64,000 nt of DNA, from NCBI RefSeq assembly GCF_900099645.1, contig NZ_FMTL01000002.1, forward strand, positions 250,334-314,333, read 5' to 3'. Of the stretch, positions 18,270 to 27,845 are shown piece by piece (the first letter of the stretch is position 1; each line of letters starts with the position of its first letter). The notes under the pieces are model-generated. The model did not search any database. It worked only from the letters and a program-made list of their open reading frames with translations, and had not been told where the DNA came from. The stretch comes from Pseudomonas peli. GTDB lineage: Bacteria > Pseudomonadota > Gammaproteobacteria > Pseudomonadales > Pseudomonadaceae. The position numbers and the translations under genes are program-made.

Positions 18270-19124
18270 ATGTCGATCAATTTCCCGCTGTTACTGGTTA
18301 TCGCCGTTGCCGTTTGTGGCGCGCTGGCGTTGTTTGACCTGATCTTTCTGGCCCCGCGCCGGCGAGCCGCTATCAGCACCTACCACGGTCAGGTCAGTGA
18401 GCCTGATGAGGCGGTAGTGGAACGCTTGAACAAAGAGCCTTTACTGGTGGAATACGGCAAGTCGTTCTTCCCGGTGCTGGCCATCGTGCTGGTGCTGCGT
18501 TCGTTTCTGGTTGAACCGTTCCAGATTCCTTCTGGCTCGATGAAGCCGACTCTGGAAGTGGGCGATTTCATCCTTGTCAACAAGTTCGCTTATGGTATTC
18601 GCCTGCCGGTGTTGGACACCAAGGTCATTGAAGTAGGTCATCCGCAGCGTGGCGATGTGATGGTATTTCGTTACCCGAGCGACCCTAACATCAACTACAT
18701 CAAGCGTGTGGTTGGGTTGGCCGGTGATCGCATTGCCTACAGCAGCGACAAACGTCTGACTATCAATGGTGAGTTGGTAGCGCAGCAGTTGATTGGCGAT
18801 GAGCCGGGTAGCCTGGGCAGTGCTAAGTTGTACAACGAAAAACTGGGCAAGGCCGAGCACCAGATTCGTAAAGAAATGCAGCGTTATCGCGTTGAGCCGG
18901 GTCGCGAGTGGGTGGTGCCGCAAGGGCATTACTTCATGATGGGGGACAACCGCGATAACTCCAATGACAGCCGTTACTGGAATGATCCGACCATACCCAA
19001 GCCGCTACTGGGCATGGTGCCGGACCAAAATATCGTCGGTAAAGCGTTTGCCATCTGGATGAGCTGGCCAGACCCGAAGTCGCGCAACCTGCCCAACTTC
19101 TCTCGCGTCGGCCTGATTCACTGA
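18270..19124 (+). CDS. lepB: Signal peptidase I
   Basis: This 284-residue protein has two N-terminal membrane segments (near 5-27 and 62-80) and the S26 catalytic dyad: Ser90 in IPSGSMKPTLEVGDF and Lys145 in NYIKRVVGLAGDR. The motif GHYFMMGDNRDNSNDSRYW follows. It removes signal peptides from exported proteins at the periplasmic face. It is 6 bp downstream of lepA, a conserved pairing. Confidence 0.97.
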   Translation: MSINFPLLLVIAVAVCGALALFDLIFLAPRRRAAISTYHGQVSEPDEAVVERLNKEPLLVEYGKSFFPVLAIVLVLRSFLVEPFQIPSGSMKPTLEVGDFILVNKFAYGIRLPVLDTKVIEVGHPQRGDVMVFRYPSDPNINYIKRVVGLAGDRIAYSSDKRLTINGELVAQQLIGDEPGSLGSAKLYNEKLGKAEHQIRKEMQRYRVEPGREWVVPQGHYFMMGDNRDNSNDSRYWNDPTIPKPLLGMVPDQNIVGKAFAIWMSWPDPKSRNLPNFSRVGLIH

Positions 19125-19227
19125 CCTGCTGGCTAATTTACGACGCTGTTAAATGCAGCGTTGCGGGCTATATATAGTCTTGCCTCCAGCCGTTAAGGCT
19201 TCCATAAAATCGAATTTGGGGACAAAC

Positions 19228-19605
19228 ATGAAATCTGCGCATTCGCAAAAGGGAATGTCGATTCTTAGTTGGTTGATGGTGCTCACTGTAGTCGCCTTTT
19301 TGGCCAACGCAGCATTCAAGATATTGCCTCACTACCTTGATTATATGTCGATAAGTAAAATTATTATGTCGGTTGAAACTGAAAGGTCTTTACAGATACG
19401 AACGATTGGTGATTTCTATAGTCATGTTGATAAGGGTGTGCAGGTCAATAATATTCGTAGCTTGAATATTAGAGATGCCATTAAAGTCAAAGTTGAAAAT
19501 AACGATTTCAAAGTTCATCTGAAATATGAACAGCGCGAGCCATTGATCGAGAATATCGATCTGGTGGTTCGATTTGATAAAGAATTCCGCGTGCGTATGC
19601 CGTGA
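19228..19605 (+). CDS. DUF4845 single-pass membrane protein with pilin-like N-terminus
   Basis: The ATG at 19228 gives 125 residues. A short basic leader ending KG precedes one hydrophobic segment ([20 protein letters not shown]), recalling type IV pilin N-termini but without the conserved Glu at position +5. The rest is a small periplasmic domain. DUF4845 genes sit between lepB and rnc in many Pseudomonas; the function is unknown. The gene is clearly AT-richer than its neighbours (many ATT, AAA, GAT and ATA codons). Its stop overlaps the rnc start. Confidence 0.85.
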   Translation: MKSAHSQKGMSILSWLMVLTVVAFLANAAFKILPHYLDYMSISKIIMSVETERSLQIRTIGDFYSHVDKGVQVNNIRSLNIRDAIKVKVENNDFKVHLKYEQREPLIENIDLVVRFDKEFRVRMP

Positions 19606-20291
19606 GTGCGCCGTTAGCCCGTCTCGAGCGACAGCTCGGCTATACATTCAAGGACCAGGAACTGATGATCCTGGCCCTTACCCATCGCAGTTTCGCCGGG
19701 CGCAATAACGAGCGTCTGGAGTTTCTCGGCGATGCGATCCTCAACTTTGTCGCGGGTGAAGCGCTGTTTCAGCGCTTCCCGTTAGCGCGCGAAGGGCAGC
19801 TTTCGCGCTTGCGCGCGCGCCTAGTTAAAGGCGAAACCCTCGCCATCCTAGCGCGTGGTTTCGATTTGGGTGAGTACCTGCGCTTAGGTTCCGGCGAATT
19901 GAAGAGCGGCGGTTTTCGTCGCGAGTCGATTCTTGCCGATGCCCTGGAAGCACTAATTGGCGCTATCTACCTGGATACAGGTATGGAAGCGGCCCGTGAG
20001 CGTGTGCTGGCCTGGCTGACCACCGAGTTGGATAGCCTGACCTTGGTCGACACCAACAAGGATCCTAAAACCCGCTTGCAGGAATTTTTGCAATCGCGCG
20101 GCTGTGAGTTGCCGCGTTACGAGGTGGTGGATATTCAGGGCGAGCCGCACTGCCGGACATTCGTGGTCGAATGTCAGATAACCTTACTGAATGATAAAAC
20201 CCTGGGGCAGGGCGCCAGTCGGCGTATCGCTGAGCAGGTAGCGGCTGCTGCCGCGCTGATCGCCTTGGGTGTGGAGAATGGCAATGACTGA
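19602..20291 (+). CDS. rnc: Ribonuclease III
   Basis: A GTG start overlapping the preceding stop gives 229 residues. The catalytic domain carries the signature [19 protein letters not shown] (residues about 35-55) and a second acidic cluster ([16 protein letters not shown]). A dsRNA-binding domain covers about 155-225. RNase III processes rRNA precursors and structured mRNAs. It overlaps era by 8 bp, the classic rnc-era pairing. Confidence 0.97.
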   Translation: MSAPLARLERQLGYTFKDQELMILALTHRSFAGRNNERLEFLGDAILNFVAGEALFQRFPLAREGQLSRLRARLVKGETLAILARGFDLGEYLRLGSGELKSGGFRRESILADALEALIGAIYLDTGMEAARERVLAWLTTELDSLTLVDTNKDPKTRLQEFLQSRGCELPRYEVVDIQGEPHCRTFVVECQITLLNDKTLGQGASRRIAEQVAAAAALIALGVENGND

Positions 20292-21186
20292 TACACCTGT
20301 TACACGCTGTGGCTATGTCGCCATCGTCGGCCGGCCCAACGTGGGCAAGTCGACGTTGCTCAACCACATTCTCGGGCAGAAGCTGGCAATCACCTCGCGC
20401 AAGCCGCAGACCACGCGGCACAACATGCTCGGCATCAAAACCGAGGGTGAAGTGCAGGCGATCTATGTCGACACCCCCGGCCTGCACAAGAACAACGAGA
20501 AAGCGCTCAACCGCTACATGAATAAGAATGCTTCGTCGGCGCTGAAGGATGTCGACGTGGTGATCTTCGTTGTCGATCGCACCCGCTGGACCGATGAGGA
20601 CCAGATGGTCTTGGAGCGTATTCAGTACGTCGAAGGCCCGGTGATTCTGGCGATCAATAAGACCGATCGTATCGAGGACAAGGCAGAGCTGATGCCGCAT
20701 CTGGAGTGGCTGGCCACCCAGTTGCCGAAGGCTGAAATCGTGCCGGTTTCGGCGCAGCATGGGCATAACCTCGACACCCTGGAAAAACTGGTAGGCGAGC
20801 ATTTGCCGGAAGGCGTGCACTTCTTCCCGGAAGACCAGGTCACCGACCGCTCCAGCCGTTTCTTCGCTGCTGAGTTGGTGCGCGAGAAGATCATGCGTCA
20901 GCTGGGCGCTGAACTGCCGTATCAAATCACTGTGGAAATCGAGGAATTCAAGCGTGACGGGCGCATCCTGCATATCCATGCGTTGATTCTGGTCGAGCGT
21001 GATGGTCAGAAAAAAATCATCATTGGCGACAAAGGCGAGCGGATTAAGCGCATTGGCCAGGAAGCGCGCAAGGATATGGAGGTTATGTTCGACTCCAAGA
21101 TCATGCTTAACCTGTGGGTCAAGGTTAAAAGTGGCTGGTCGGACGACGAGCGCGCACTGCGCTCTCTGGGTTACGACAACATCTAG
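20284..21186 (+). CDS. era: GTPase Era, 16S rRNA maturation
   Basis: The ATG at 20284 gives 300 residues. The GTPase domain has [25 protein letters not shown] and NKTDRIED. The C-terminal KH domain contains [21 protein letters not shown]. Era binds the 3' end of 16S rRNA and helps 30S assembly. It is translationally coupled to rnc. Length is normal. Confidence 0.97.
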   Translation: MTDTPVTRCGYVAIVGRPNVGKSTLLNHILGQKLAITSRKPQTTRHNMLGIKTEGEVQAIYVDTPGLHKNNEKALNRYMNKNASSALKDVDVVIFVVDRTRWTDEDQMVLERIQYVEGPVILAINKTDRIEDKAELMPHLEWLATQLPKAEIVPVSAQHGHNLDTLEKLVGEHLPEGVHFFPEDQVTDRSSRFFAAELVREKIMRQLGAELPYQITVEIEEFKRDGRILHIHALILVERDGQKKIIIGDKGERIKRIGQEARKDMEVMFDSKIMLNLWVKVKSGWSDDERALRSLGYDNI

Positions 21187-21248
21187 TGTTGCGCGGGCGA
21201 ACCTATTCGCCCGTTTCTGCGTTCCGTCACGTTGAGTCACCACCGGCC

Positions 21249-21947
21249 ATGCTTGCAGACAGTCAGCCTGCCTATGTACTGCACAGCCGCGCTTACCGCG
21301 AAAGCAGCGCGCTGGTCGACTTTCTCACCCCCAAAGGTCGCTTGCGTGCAGTACTGCGTGGCGCTCGGGGCAAAGCCGGTAGTTTGGCTCGGCCGTTTAT
21401 TCCGCTGGACGCCGAGTTTCGCGGGCGAGGTGAGCTGAAGAACGTCGGGCGTCTTGAGCCTGCGGGCATTCCCAATTTGTTGACGGGTGAGGCGCTGTTC
21501 AGTGGCCTGTACCTCAATGAATTGCTGATTCGCCTGTTACCCGCCGAAGACCCTCATCCCGCTGTGTTCGATCATTACGCCATGACGGTGTTGGCATTGG
21601 CAGAAGGTCGCCCGCTGGAACCGCTGTTGCGTTCGTTTGAATGGCGTCTGCTGGACGAGCTGGGCTATGGTTTCGCCTTGAATCTGGACAGCGAAGGTCA
21701 GCCCATTGTCGCCAGCGGCCTGTATCGTCTGCACACTGAAGCTGGTTTGGTGCCGATTGGCCAATTGCAGCCCGGTGCTTTTCAAGGTGTTGAACTGCTC
21801 GCCATGGCCGAGGCTGACTGGGCCGTGCCAGGCGCTCTTGCTGCGGCCAAACGCTTGATGCGTCAGGCCCTAGCTCCCCATTTAGGCGGCCGACCGCTGG
21901 TCAGCCGCGAACTGTTTATGACGCTCAAGGAGCCAAGCCGTGACTGA
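21249..21947 (+). CDS. recO: DNA repair protein RecO
   Basis: The ATG at 21249 ([32 protein letters not shown]) gives 232 residues. The N-terminal OB fold with [20 protein letters not shown] and the helical C-terminal domain match RecO. With RecR it loads RecA onto SSB-coated DNA. The ribosome-binding site is weak; an alternative GTG at 21186 touching the era stop would add 21 residues not seen in the family. It overlaps pdxJ by 8 bp. Confidence 0.94.
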   Translation: MLADSQPAYVLHSRAYRESSALVDFLTPKGRLRAVLRGARGKAGSLARPFIPLDAEFRGRGELKNVGRLEPAGIPNLLTGEALFSGLYLNELLIRLLPAEDPHPAVFDHYAMTVLALAEGRPLEPLLRSFEWRLLDELGYGFALNLDSEGQPIVASGLYRLHTEAGLVPIGQLQPGAFQGVELLAMAEADWAVPGALAAAKRLMRQALAPHLGGRPLVSRELFMTLKEPSRD

Positions 21948-22686
21948 TGCCAATCGTATTCTGCTGGGTGTAAATATTGACCACGTGGCCACTCTGCGTC
22001 AGGCCCGTGGCACCCGTTATCCCGACCCGGTCAAGGCCGCGCTGGACGCCGAAGAGGCGGGGGCCGACGGTATCACCGTGCACCTGCGCGAAGACCGCCG
22101 GCATATTCAAGAACGTGATGTGCGCTTGCTTAAGGAAGTCATGCAGACGCGCATGAACTTCGAGATGGGCGTGACCGAAGAAATGCTGGCTTTTGCCGAA
22201 AGCATCCGTCCCGAACACGTCTGTCTGGTACCGGAAACCCGTCAGGAGCTGACCACCGAAGGCGGCTTGGATGTTGCCGGGCAGGAAGCGCGGATTCGCG
22301 CAGCGGTCGAACGCCTAAGCAAGATTGGCTGCGAGGTCTCGCTGTTTATCGACCCGGACCCACTGCAGATTGAGGCGTCCAAGCGGGTCGGCGCGCCGGC
22401 CATCGAGCTGCACACCGGTCGTTATGCCGATGCCCATACCCCGGAAGAAGCCGCACGCGAACTGGCGCGGATTCGTGACGGTGTGGCCTGTGGCCTGCAG
22501 TATGGCCTGATCGTTAATGCGGGCCACGGCTTGCACTATCACAACGTTGAGCCGGTGGCGGCTATTGCTGGCATTAATGAGCTGAACATCGGTCACGCCC
22601 TGGTAGCCCACGCGCTGTTTGTTGGCTTTAAGCAGGCGGTAGTGGAGATGAAACAGTTGATCGTCGCGGCGGCTAATCGCGGTTGA
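21940..22686 (+). CDS. pdxJ: Pyridoxine 5'-phosphate synthase
   Basis: A GTG start within the end of recO gives 248 residues ([21 protein letters not shown]). PdxJ signatures include [27 protein letters not shown] and the late [11 protein letters not shown]. The enzyme condenses 1-deoxyxylulose 5-phosphate with 3-amino-2-oxopropyl phosphate to form pyridoxine 5'-phosphate (vitamin B6). It is the last gene of the lepA run, followed by a hairpin. Confidence 0.97.
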   Translation: MTDANRILLGVNIDHVATLRQARGTRYPDPVKAALDAEEAGADGITVHLREDRRHIQERDVRLLKEVMQTRMNFEMGVTEEMLAFAESIRPEHVCLVPETRQELTTEGGLDVAGQEARIRAAVERLSKIGCEVSLFIDPDPLQIEASKRVGAPAIELHTGRYADAHTPEEAARELARIRDGVACGLQYGLIVNAGHGLHYHNVEPVAAIAGINELNIGHALVAHALFVGFKQAVVEMKQLIVAAANRG

Positions 22687-22691
22687 GTGGA

Positions 22692-22718
22692 GGCGGACAT
22701 GCCGCAGGCTTGTCCGCC
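22692..22718. terminator. Hairpin between convergent pdxJ and cmoB
   Basis: GGCGGACA (22692-22699) pairs with TGTCCGCC (22711-22718), and an inner GCC/GGC pair extends the stem around one T-T mismatch. There is no clear T tract on either strand, so it may be a weak bidirectional terminator or an mRNA-end stabiliser for pdxJ. Confidence 0.5.
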
Positions 22719-22775
22719 ATCTGCACTGGACAAGCTAGCGCCTGTCGACCCTACGTGAGCTTTGATAAGTCCGGT

Positions 22776-23744
22776 TTACGGTTTGCGGGCGATCAGTACC
22801 GCGCGGCTTGGCGCCGGCAGGCCTTCCACGGTGCGGCTATGGTCGGCCGGGTCAAGGAATTCGGGCAGTGACTGAAAGCGCATCCACTCGGTCGAGCGTT
22901 GTTCGTCGACTGAAGTGGTGCTGACATCCACGCAGCGCACATCGACGAAGCCGGCGCGGCGCAGCCACAGCTCCAGGGCGGGCACCGAAGGCAGGAACCA
23001 GACGTTGCGCATCTGCGCGTAGCGGTCTTCGGGCACGAGCACCTGCTGTGCATCGCCTTCTACCACCAAGGTTTCCAAGACCAGTTCGCCGTCTTTAACT
23101 AGGCAGTCCTTGAGGTCGATCAAGTGGTCGATGGGCGAGCGGCGGTGATACAGCACACCCATGGAAAACACGGTGTCGAAGCCTTGTAGTTTGCTCGGCA
23201 GTTCCTCGAATGCCAGCGGCAGATGCCAGGCGGGCAGGTCGGGCAGGTAGTTCTTCATCGCCAGGAATTGGCAGAGGAACAGCCAGTTGGGGTCGATGCC
23301 GACCACGCTGTCCGCACCGGCGCCAAGCATGCGCCACATGTAGTAGCCGTTGCCGCAGCCGACATCTAGCACCCGCTTGCCCTTGAGGTCGAGGTAGGGC
23401 GCGACGCGCTGCCATTTCCAGTCCGAGCGCCATTCCGTGTCGACATGCACGTCAAACAGATGAAACGGCCCCTTGCGCCAGGGAATCAGGCCCTGAAGAG
23501 CCGTGGTTAATGCTGCGCGTGTCGAGTCGTCACAGGTTCCGTTGAATCGGAAGCTGTGTAGCAGCTCCAGTTGTTCGACATTCAGAGCCGGCAAGCTCTG
23601 CACCGCGCCGTACCAGCGCGCCAGGTCGCCATGGCCGACGGCCAGTTTGGCGTCGATCTGCCCGGGCAGGTCGGCTGACCAGTCTTGCAGTGGAGTGCCG
23701 GCAAGGGTTGCTTGCAGGGCGTCGAGGTCGAGGCGGCTGATCAT
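22776..23744 (-). CDS. cmoB: tRNA U34 carboxymethyltransferase CmoB
   Basis: This 322-residue methyltransferase-fold protein has the SAM-site motif [18 protein letters not shown] near residues 120-140 and [17 protein letters not shown] further on. CmoB uses carboxy-SAM made by CmoA to convert 5-hydroxyuridine to 5-oxyacetyluridine at tRNA position 34, widening wobble decoding. It overlaps cmoA by 4 bp (ATGA), with cmoA upstream. Confidence 0.95.
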   Translation of the reverse strand: MISRLDLDALQATLAGTPLQDWSADLPGQIDAKLAVGHGDLARWYGAVQSLPALNVEQLELLHSFRFNGTCDDSTRAALTTALQGLIPWRKGPFHLFDVHVDTEWRSDWKWQRVAPYLDLKGKRVLDVGCGNGYYMWRMLGAGADSVVGIDPNWLFLCQFLAMKNYLPDLPAWHLPLAFEELPSKLQGFDTVFSMGVLYHRRSPIDHLIDLKDCLVKDGELVLETLVVEGDAQQVLVPEDRYAQMRNVWFLPSVPALELWLRRAGFVDVRCVDVSTTSVDEQRSTEWMRFQSLPEFLDPADHSRTVEGLPAPSRAVLIARKP

Positions 23745-24484
23745 GGCAGGGCAATCATTGAGGCGAAATTAAGACACTGGAACCACGGTACTACCTGGCT
23801 AAATCCAGCGGCGAGCAGGCGTTCGCGGTGCTGCTCCAGGCTGTCGGGGAGCATGACTTTCTCGATGGCGCTGCGTTTCTGGGCGATTTCCAGCTCGCTG
23901 TAGCCGTTGGCCCGCTTGAAGGCGATATGCAGATCGCCCAGCAGTGCGTGCTGCCCGGCGTCTTCGAATTGCAGTTTTTCCGAGAGGATCATTGCGCCGC
24001 CGGGCAGCAGGGCCTGGCGAATTCGCGTGAGCAATTCGAGGCGTTGTTCAGGCTGGATAAATTGCAAGGTGAAGTTCAGTGCCACCAGCGAAGTGGGCTG
24101 AAAGCCGAGGCGGAGAATGTCGGCCTCAATCACTTCGACGGGCAGCAACTCTTGAAACATCGAATCCTGCGCATGCAGGTATTCGCGGCAGCGCTCGACC
24201 ATAGCACTGGAGTTGTCCACGGCGATCACCCGACAATCGTCGATCTGCACATGTCGGCGCAGCGCTTGGGTCACGGCGCCCAGAGAGCTGCCGAGGTCAT
24301 ACAGTACGCTGTGCGGTTGGGCGAACTGGCCAGCGAGCACACCAATGTTCTCGACAATGGTCGGATAACCCGGCACCGAGCGTTTGATCATGTCGGGGAA
24401 AACCCGCACCACATCCTCGTTGAACACGAAGTCCGGCACCTGGGCCAGGGGTTGGGCGAAAAGACGGTCGGGCTGTTTGCTCAC
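23741..24484 (-). CDS. cmoA: Carboxy-SAM synthase CmoA
   Basis: The GTG at 24484 gives 247 residues ([32 protein letters not shown]), the usual CmoA N-terminus; an upstream ATG at 24532 would add 16 unconserved residues. The methyltransferase fold has [16 protein letters not shown] and [18 protein letters not shown]. CmoA makes carboxy-S-adenosylmethionine from SAM and prephenate for CmoB. Confidence 0.93.
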   Translation of the reverse strand: MSKQPDRLFAQPLAQVPDFVFNEDVVRVFPDMIKRSVPGYPTIVENIGVLAGQFAQPHSVLYDLGSSLGAVTQALRRHVQIDDCRVIAVDNSSAMVERCREYLHAQDSMFQELLPVEVIEADILRLGFQPTSLVALNFTLQFIQPEQRLELLTRIRQALLPGGAMILSEKLQFEDAGQHALLGDLHIAFKRANGYSELEIAQKRSAIEKVMLPDSLEQHRERLLAAGFSQVVPWFQCLNFASMIALP

Positions 24485-24586
24485 GATGGCTGCGCACTGG
24501 TCAATAAAGCCGGGCATTTTAGCCAAGTGCACCGCATAGCCAAACCTTGATTACCGTTATTGGTCGCAAATCTGCATGGAGACGGC

Positions 24587-25222
24587 TCAGCGGGCGTGTT
24601 TGAAGGCCGACGCCGCAATCGCCCATTGTCCCAGCCAGTAGCTGAGCATGATCGCCACGGGCGCCGCCTCGAAGGGGGCGACAAAGCGGTTGATGCCGAT
24701 CAGGCTGTCGGACAATACGAACAGCGCGGCACCTACGGCGGCCAGGCGCCTGGAATGGATATTCAGGTCGGGTTGGCCAAGGCGGGCAAGAGCGCGCCAG
24801 AGCGTGGCGCTGATCGCCAGGGCGTAACAGGCTACGGGGATCAGCAGCGGGCCCAGGTTGGCGCTGGCGAGGATGGTGAACATCGTTCCGCCAGTGGCCA
24901 GCGCAAGAATCAAAGCGAGCCAGGCTGGTTGTTTACAGTCGCTCAGGTAGGCGCGCAGGTAGGCCAGATGGGCCAGCAGGAAGGCGCCTAGGCCGAAAAC
25001 GAACAGGTCGCCCGGCCAGTCGAGCAGAATATCGCCCGCCAGTGAGCAGAGCAGGCCGAGGCTGATCCAACGTCGATACAGGCCGCTGGGTGCCGTTCTC
25101 AACCACAGCAGCAGGGCAATCACTGGAATGCCTTTGCTGAGCAGGCCCAGTTCATTCATGCCGCTGAGCCGTGTATAGAAGAACATCGCAGCACCCAGCA
25201 AACCCAGCAGCAGATAACGCAT
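24587..25222 (-). CDS. YhhN-family lysoplasmalogenase-like membrane protein
   Basis: The ATG at 25222, with an AAGGACAAGGG ribosome-binding region, gives 211 residues (MRYLLLGLLGAAMFFYTRLS) with about seven or eight membrane segments. Motifs such as SLLCSLAGDILLDWPGDLFVFGLGAFLLAHLAYL contain the family's conserved GD and acidic residues (quoted in part). Eukaryotic relatives (TMEM86) hydrolyse the vinyl ether of lysoplasmalogen. Bacterial substrates are unclear, since most aerobes lack plasmalogens. It appears monocistronic. Confidence 0.85.
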   Translation of the reverse strand: MRYLLLGLLGAAMFFYTRLSGMNELGLLSKGIPVIALLLWLRTAPSGLYRRWISLGLLCSLAGDILLDWPGDLFVFGLGAFLLAHLAYLRAYLSDCKQPAWLALILALATGGTMFTILASANLGPLLIPVACYALAISATLWRALARLGQPDLNIHSRRLAAVGAALFVLSDSLIGINRFVAPFEAAPVAIMLSYWLGQWAIAASAFKHAR

Positions 25223-25324
25223 GACCCTTGTCCTTGATACTCGAAAGGTCAGCACTATGGCGCGTCGCGAATTAACTGGCCACGCCGTGGATGCCACTTA
25301 GGTCAGCATTTCGCGCCAGTAGCA

Positions 25325-25506
25325 GCAGGCTGTTGAAAAACTACCTTCGTTGCATCGCCGCGTTAAAAACAGGCTCGTGCGCGAGTCCGATCAAAATGCT
25401 CATTTACAGCTCGTAAACTCCGCTTTTCGCCGTTTTGACCAGCCGAAGGCTGTTACTAACGTAGCGCCTTGCGCTGGCTGCCTCGCCTACGTTTTTCAAC
25501 GCCTGC
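25325..25506. mobile_element. MITE-like non-coding element of about 182 bp
   Basis: The left end GCAGGCTGTTGAAAAAC (25325-25341) and right end GTTTTTCAACGCCTGC (25491-25506) are terminal inverted repeats differing by one inserted base. No open frame lies between them. Similar GCAGGC...TTGAAAAAC ends are, to my knowledge, common in Pseudomonas intergenic regions. No clear target duplication is visible. The right end abuts, and supplies part of, the stop codon of the neighbouring inhibitor gene. Confidence 0.7.
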
Positions 25507-25901
25507 TAGCGAGCCTTGATCGTGCAGTTGAAGCGCTGGGCGGGCACTACACCGACTTCCCAGGGGCGTTCATAGGTTAGAGCCAATTGGCCTTCGCCTG
25601 CTTTGATGACCTCGAAGCGCCAGGTGGAAACCCCGGCGCTGCCGACCAGGCCGGCATCTTCCGGGTTGCTGTAGACCTCCGGGCCGAGGCTTTTCAGCAC
25701 CTGGGGTGCGGAGTCACGCAGCAGCCAACGGAAACCGGTGGTGGGATTGCTCGGCAGGCGTAGGTTGAATTGCTGGCCAACGTGCAACGACAGCGGGCAT
25801 TTGCTCTGCTGGTTTTGCTCCAGGGTCACGCTGCTGGGCGTTTGTGCGCAGGCGGCGAGCAGTGCAAGGCTGAGTGCCACTGTCAGGCGGGGGGCAAGCA
25901 T
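25506..25901 (-). CDS. Chagasin-like (I42) cysteine protease inhibitor lipoprotein
   Basis: This 131-residue protein has a lipoprotein signal with lipobox LLAAC (Cys18). The mature domain shows the three chagasin loops: NPTTGF (SNPTTGFRW), a G-rich loop (GLVGSAGVSTW) and the RPW motif (YERPWEVG). I42 inhibitors block papain-like cysteine proteases. The substrate protease could be host-, competitor- or self-derived. The stop codon TAG overlaps the last base of the MITE-like repeat. Confidence 0.85.
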   Translation of the reverse strand: MLAPRLTVALSLALLAACAQTPSSVTLEQNQQSKCPLSLHVGQQFNLRLPSNPTTGFRWLLRDSAPQVLKSLGPEVYSNPEDAGLVGSAGVSTWRFEVIKAGEGQLALTYERPWEVGVVPAQRFNCTIKAR

Positions 25902-25941
25902 GGTGAGCTCCTGGCGAATGTCGAGGCTGCCAGCATAGCCG

Positions 25942-26186
25942 CTAGGTCCGCCCTGCGGGAGTCTGTGCTGAGAACGTCGTCTGCAGTGGCGCGCGCAACT
26001 GCTGGAAGAATTGGTCGATCAGCGGTGTGAGCAGGGCAAAGCAATCGTGGCGTGCCAGGCGTACTTTTCGCCTGTCGATCAGCTCATGTTCCAGGCGTTG
26101 CAGCACCTGCTATTTCAGGCTTGGCGGACATTGACTGTTTAGGGCGATCAGCACCCATTTGTCGTACAGGCTGCAGTTTTACCGGG
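25942..26186 (-). pseudogene. Decayed C-terminal gene fragment, possibly a winged-helix regulator
   Basis: The minus strand holds about 81 codons with Pseudomonas-like codon choice. They read ...LYDKWVLIALNSQCPPSLK, an in-frame TAG, then QVLQRLEHELIDRRKVRLAR and on to a final stop at 25942-25944. No start is present. DKWVLIAL recalls the DKW-x-LL segment of HxlR-type winged-helix regulators, but the rest does not align clearly. It looks like a gene reduced by deletion and a nonsense mutation. The parent family is uncertain. Confidence 0.35.
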
Positions 26187-26231
26187 CAAAGGGTTAAAGT
26201 TGCACCTCTGTTTTTCAGGGTTGCACTTTTC

Positions 26232-26984
26232 ATGTTCAACGCGCGGTTGATGCGTCTTGATGACCAGGCCCACGAACACACTCACGACCATCATCAACTG
26301 GTGCTGTCGCTGGCTGGGCGTGCCGAATTTGAAGTCAACGGCCGGGGCGGCGAGGTTTGCCGCATGCGCGCCTGCCTGGTGCCGGGGGATGCCGATCACC
26401 AGTTCGCTGGCATGGGTGACAACTGCATGCTGATCATCGATCTGGACGAGCAGGGCACCTCCAGCGAAGACCTGCAGCTGCTGACCCGTCTGTTTGAAAC
26501 ACCACGCTACCCGCAACTGGATGCCGATTTCCAGAACCTGCTGAGCTATGCCGGCGCCGAGCTGGAACGCTATGGCTCCGATCCATTGCTTCCCCGTGCC
26601 CTGGGGGGCGTGCTGCTGCGTGCCTTGCACCTGCGCCTGTTTGGCGAGCCCCAGACGCGGCCCATGGGGGCGCTGAATGTGGAGCGGCTCGACAGTTACA
26701 TCACTCAGCATTTGGCGCGGCGTATCAGTGTGGCTGAGTTGGCGCAGGTGGCCTGTCTCAGCCCCAGTCATTTCCATGCGCAGTTCAAGGACAGCGTCGG
26801 TTTGACGCCGCATCAGTACCTGCTGAAAACACGCCTGGATCGGGCTGTACGGCTGTTGCGCGAGAGCGGCCTGCCGCTGATCCGTATCGCGGAAGAGTGC
26901 GGTTTCTCCAGCCAGAGCGCGCTGACCACCGCTATGCGCCGCTATCTGGGCCTGACGCCGAAACGCCTGCGTAGCGCCGAATAA
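26232..26984 (+). CDS. AraC-family regulator with cupin-type N-terminus
   Basis: The ATG at 26232 gives 250 residues. The N-terminus is a small cupin-like ligand domain (AHEHTHDHHQLVLSLAGRAEF). The C-terminus (about 155-250) has both AraC helix-turn-helix motifs, VAELAQVACLSPSHFHAQFK and RIAEECGFSSQSALTTAMRR. Targets are unknown. It is adjacent to the decayed fragment and upstream of the cupredoxin operon on the same strand, so it could regulate that operon, though a 177-bp gap separates them. The ribosome-binding site is weak. Confidence 0.88.
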   Translation: MFNARLMRLDDQAHEHTHDHHQLVLSLAGRAEFEVNGRGGEVCRMRACLVPGDADHQFAGMGDNCMLIIDLDEQGTSSEDLQLLTRLFETPRYPQLDADFQNLLSYAGAELERYGSDPLLPRALGGVLLRALHLRLFGEPQTRPMGALNVERLDSYITQHLARRISVAELAQVACLSPSHFHAQFKDSVGLTPHQYLLKTRLDRAVRLLRESGLPLIRIAEECGFSSQSALTTAMRRYLGLTPKRLRSAE

Positions 26985-27161
26985 CTGAGCCCTCGACGGT
27001 TATTGGGTAGCACGCTGCATACATTTGCGTGATGGTTACAGTCGACGAAGCGTGAACTTCCGCACATGGGCGGCTAAGCTGTGGCCCACGCAGGTTTTTC
27101 CTGTGCCCGGGCAAGGATGCTGCCGGTAGTCAAGTGTGCCCATAAAGTGCGAGTAGTCTTG

Positions 27162-27845
27162 ATGAACAAGCCCCTATACCTGTCCACACTGTCACTGCTC
27201 GGCATGCTGCTGTTCAGTACAACGCTGTCCGCTGCCAGTCTGCAAGCCGAGCTGGTGGACAGTGAAGGGCAGCCGCTGGCCAATGCTGTGCTTACCTTGC
27301 GCAGCGAGGTTGCACCCGTGGTTGCACCTGCCACGGCGGTGATGGATCAAATCTCGCAGCAATTCGCGCCCAATGTACTGGCTGTGCGAAGCGGTACTGC
27401 CGTGTCGTTCCCTAATAGCGACAACATTCGCCATCACGTCTATTCGTTCTCGTTGGCTAAGCGCTTTGAGCTACGCCTCTACCAGGGCACGCCGAGCGAG
27501 CCGGTGGTTTTCGATAAGCCCGGTGTGGTGGTGCTTGGTTGCAATATCCACGACTGGATGGTGGGTTATGTCTACGTCACCGACGACCCGTGGTTCGCTG
27601 TGAGTGATGCGCAGGGCAAGCTGAACCTGGAGCAGTTGCCGGCAGGGACCTACACCGCCAGCCTGTGGCACCCACAAGCGCCGGATATGTTGCCGCAGGA
27701 TGCCGGCCAGGTGCAGCTGACAGAGGCCGGTAGCCAGCAGCGCTTTACCCTGTCCATGCAGGCTCCTGGCGGTCAAACCGCTCCGAGTGCGCCGGTCAGC
27801 GCTTTTGGTGATGCATTCAAGAAGGCACGCGATGCTGCGCAATAG
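27162..27845 (+). CDS. Periplasmic cupredoxin-like protein (methylamine-utilisation type)
   Basis: The ATG at 27162 gives 227 residues with a signal peptide (to about residue 25, LSAAS). The cupredoxin domain (about 26-150) has likely copper ligands His91/His92 (NIRHHVYSF), Cys127, His130 and Met133 (LGCNIHDWMVGY). A carboxypeptidase-regulatory-like segment follows (KLNLEQLPAGTYTASLWHPQ). Proteins of this kind are labelled methylamine-utilisation proteins, but no methylamine dehydrogenase genes are nearby. It overlaps the EAL gene by 14 bp and opens a four-gene operon. Role is probably copper or electron handling; this is unproven. Confidence 0.85.
   Translation: MNKPLYLSTLSLLGMLLFSTTLSAASLQAELVDSEGQPLANAVLTLRSEVAPVVAPATAVMDQISQQFAPNVLAVRSGTAVSFPNSDNIRHHVYSFSLAKRFELRLYQGTPSEPVVFDKPGVVVLGCNIHDWMVGYVYVTDDPWFAVSDAQGKLNLEQLPAGTYTASLWHPQAPDMLPQDAGQVQLTEAGSQQRFTLSMQAPGGQTAPSAPVSAFGDAFKKARDAAQ

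Noticed and set aside
20065..21243. 392-residue minus-strand frame opposite rnc-era
   Set aside because: It is the complement of the conserved rnc and era coding sequence, has no family features and no ribosome-binding site.
27162..27845. Methylamine catabolism cluster
   Set aside because: The cupredoxin family carries a methylamine-utilisation label, but no methylamine dehydrogenase or maturation genes are present.
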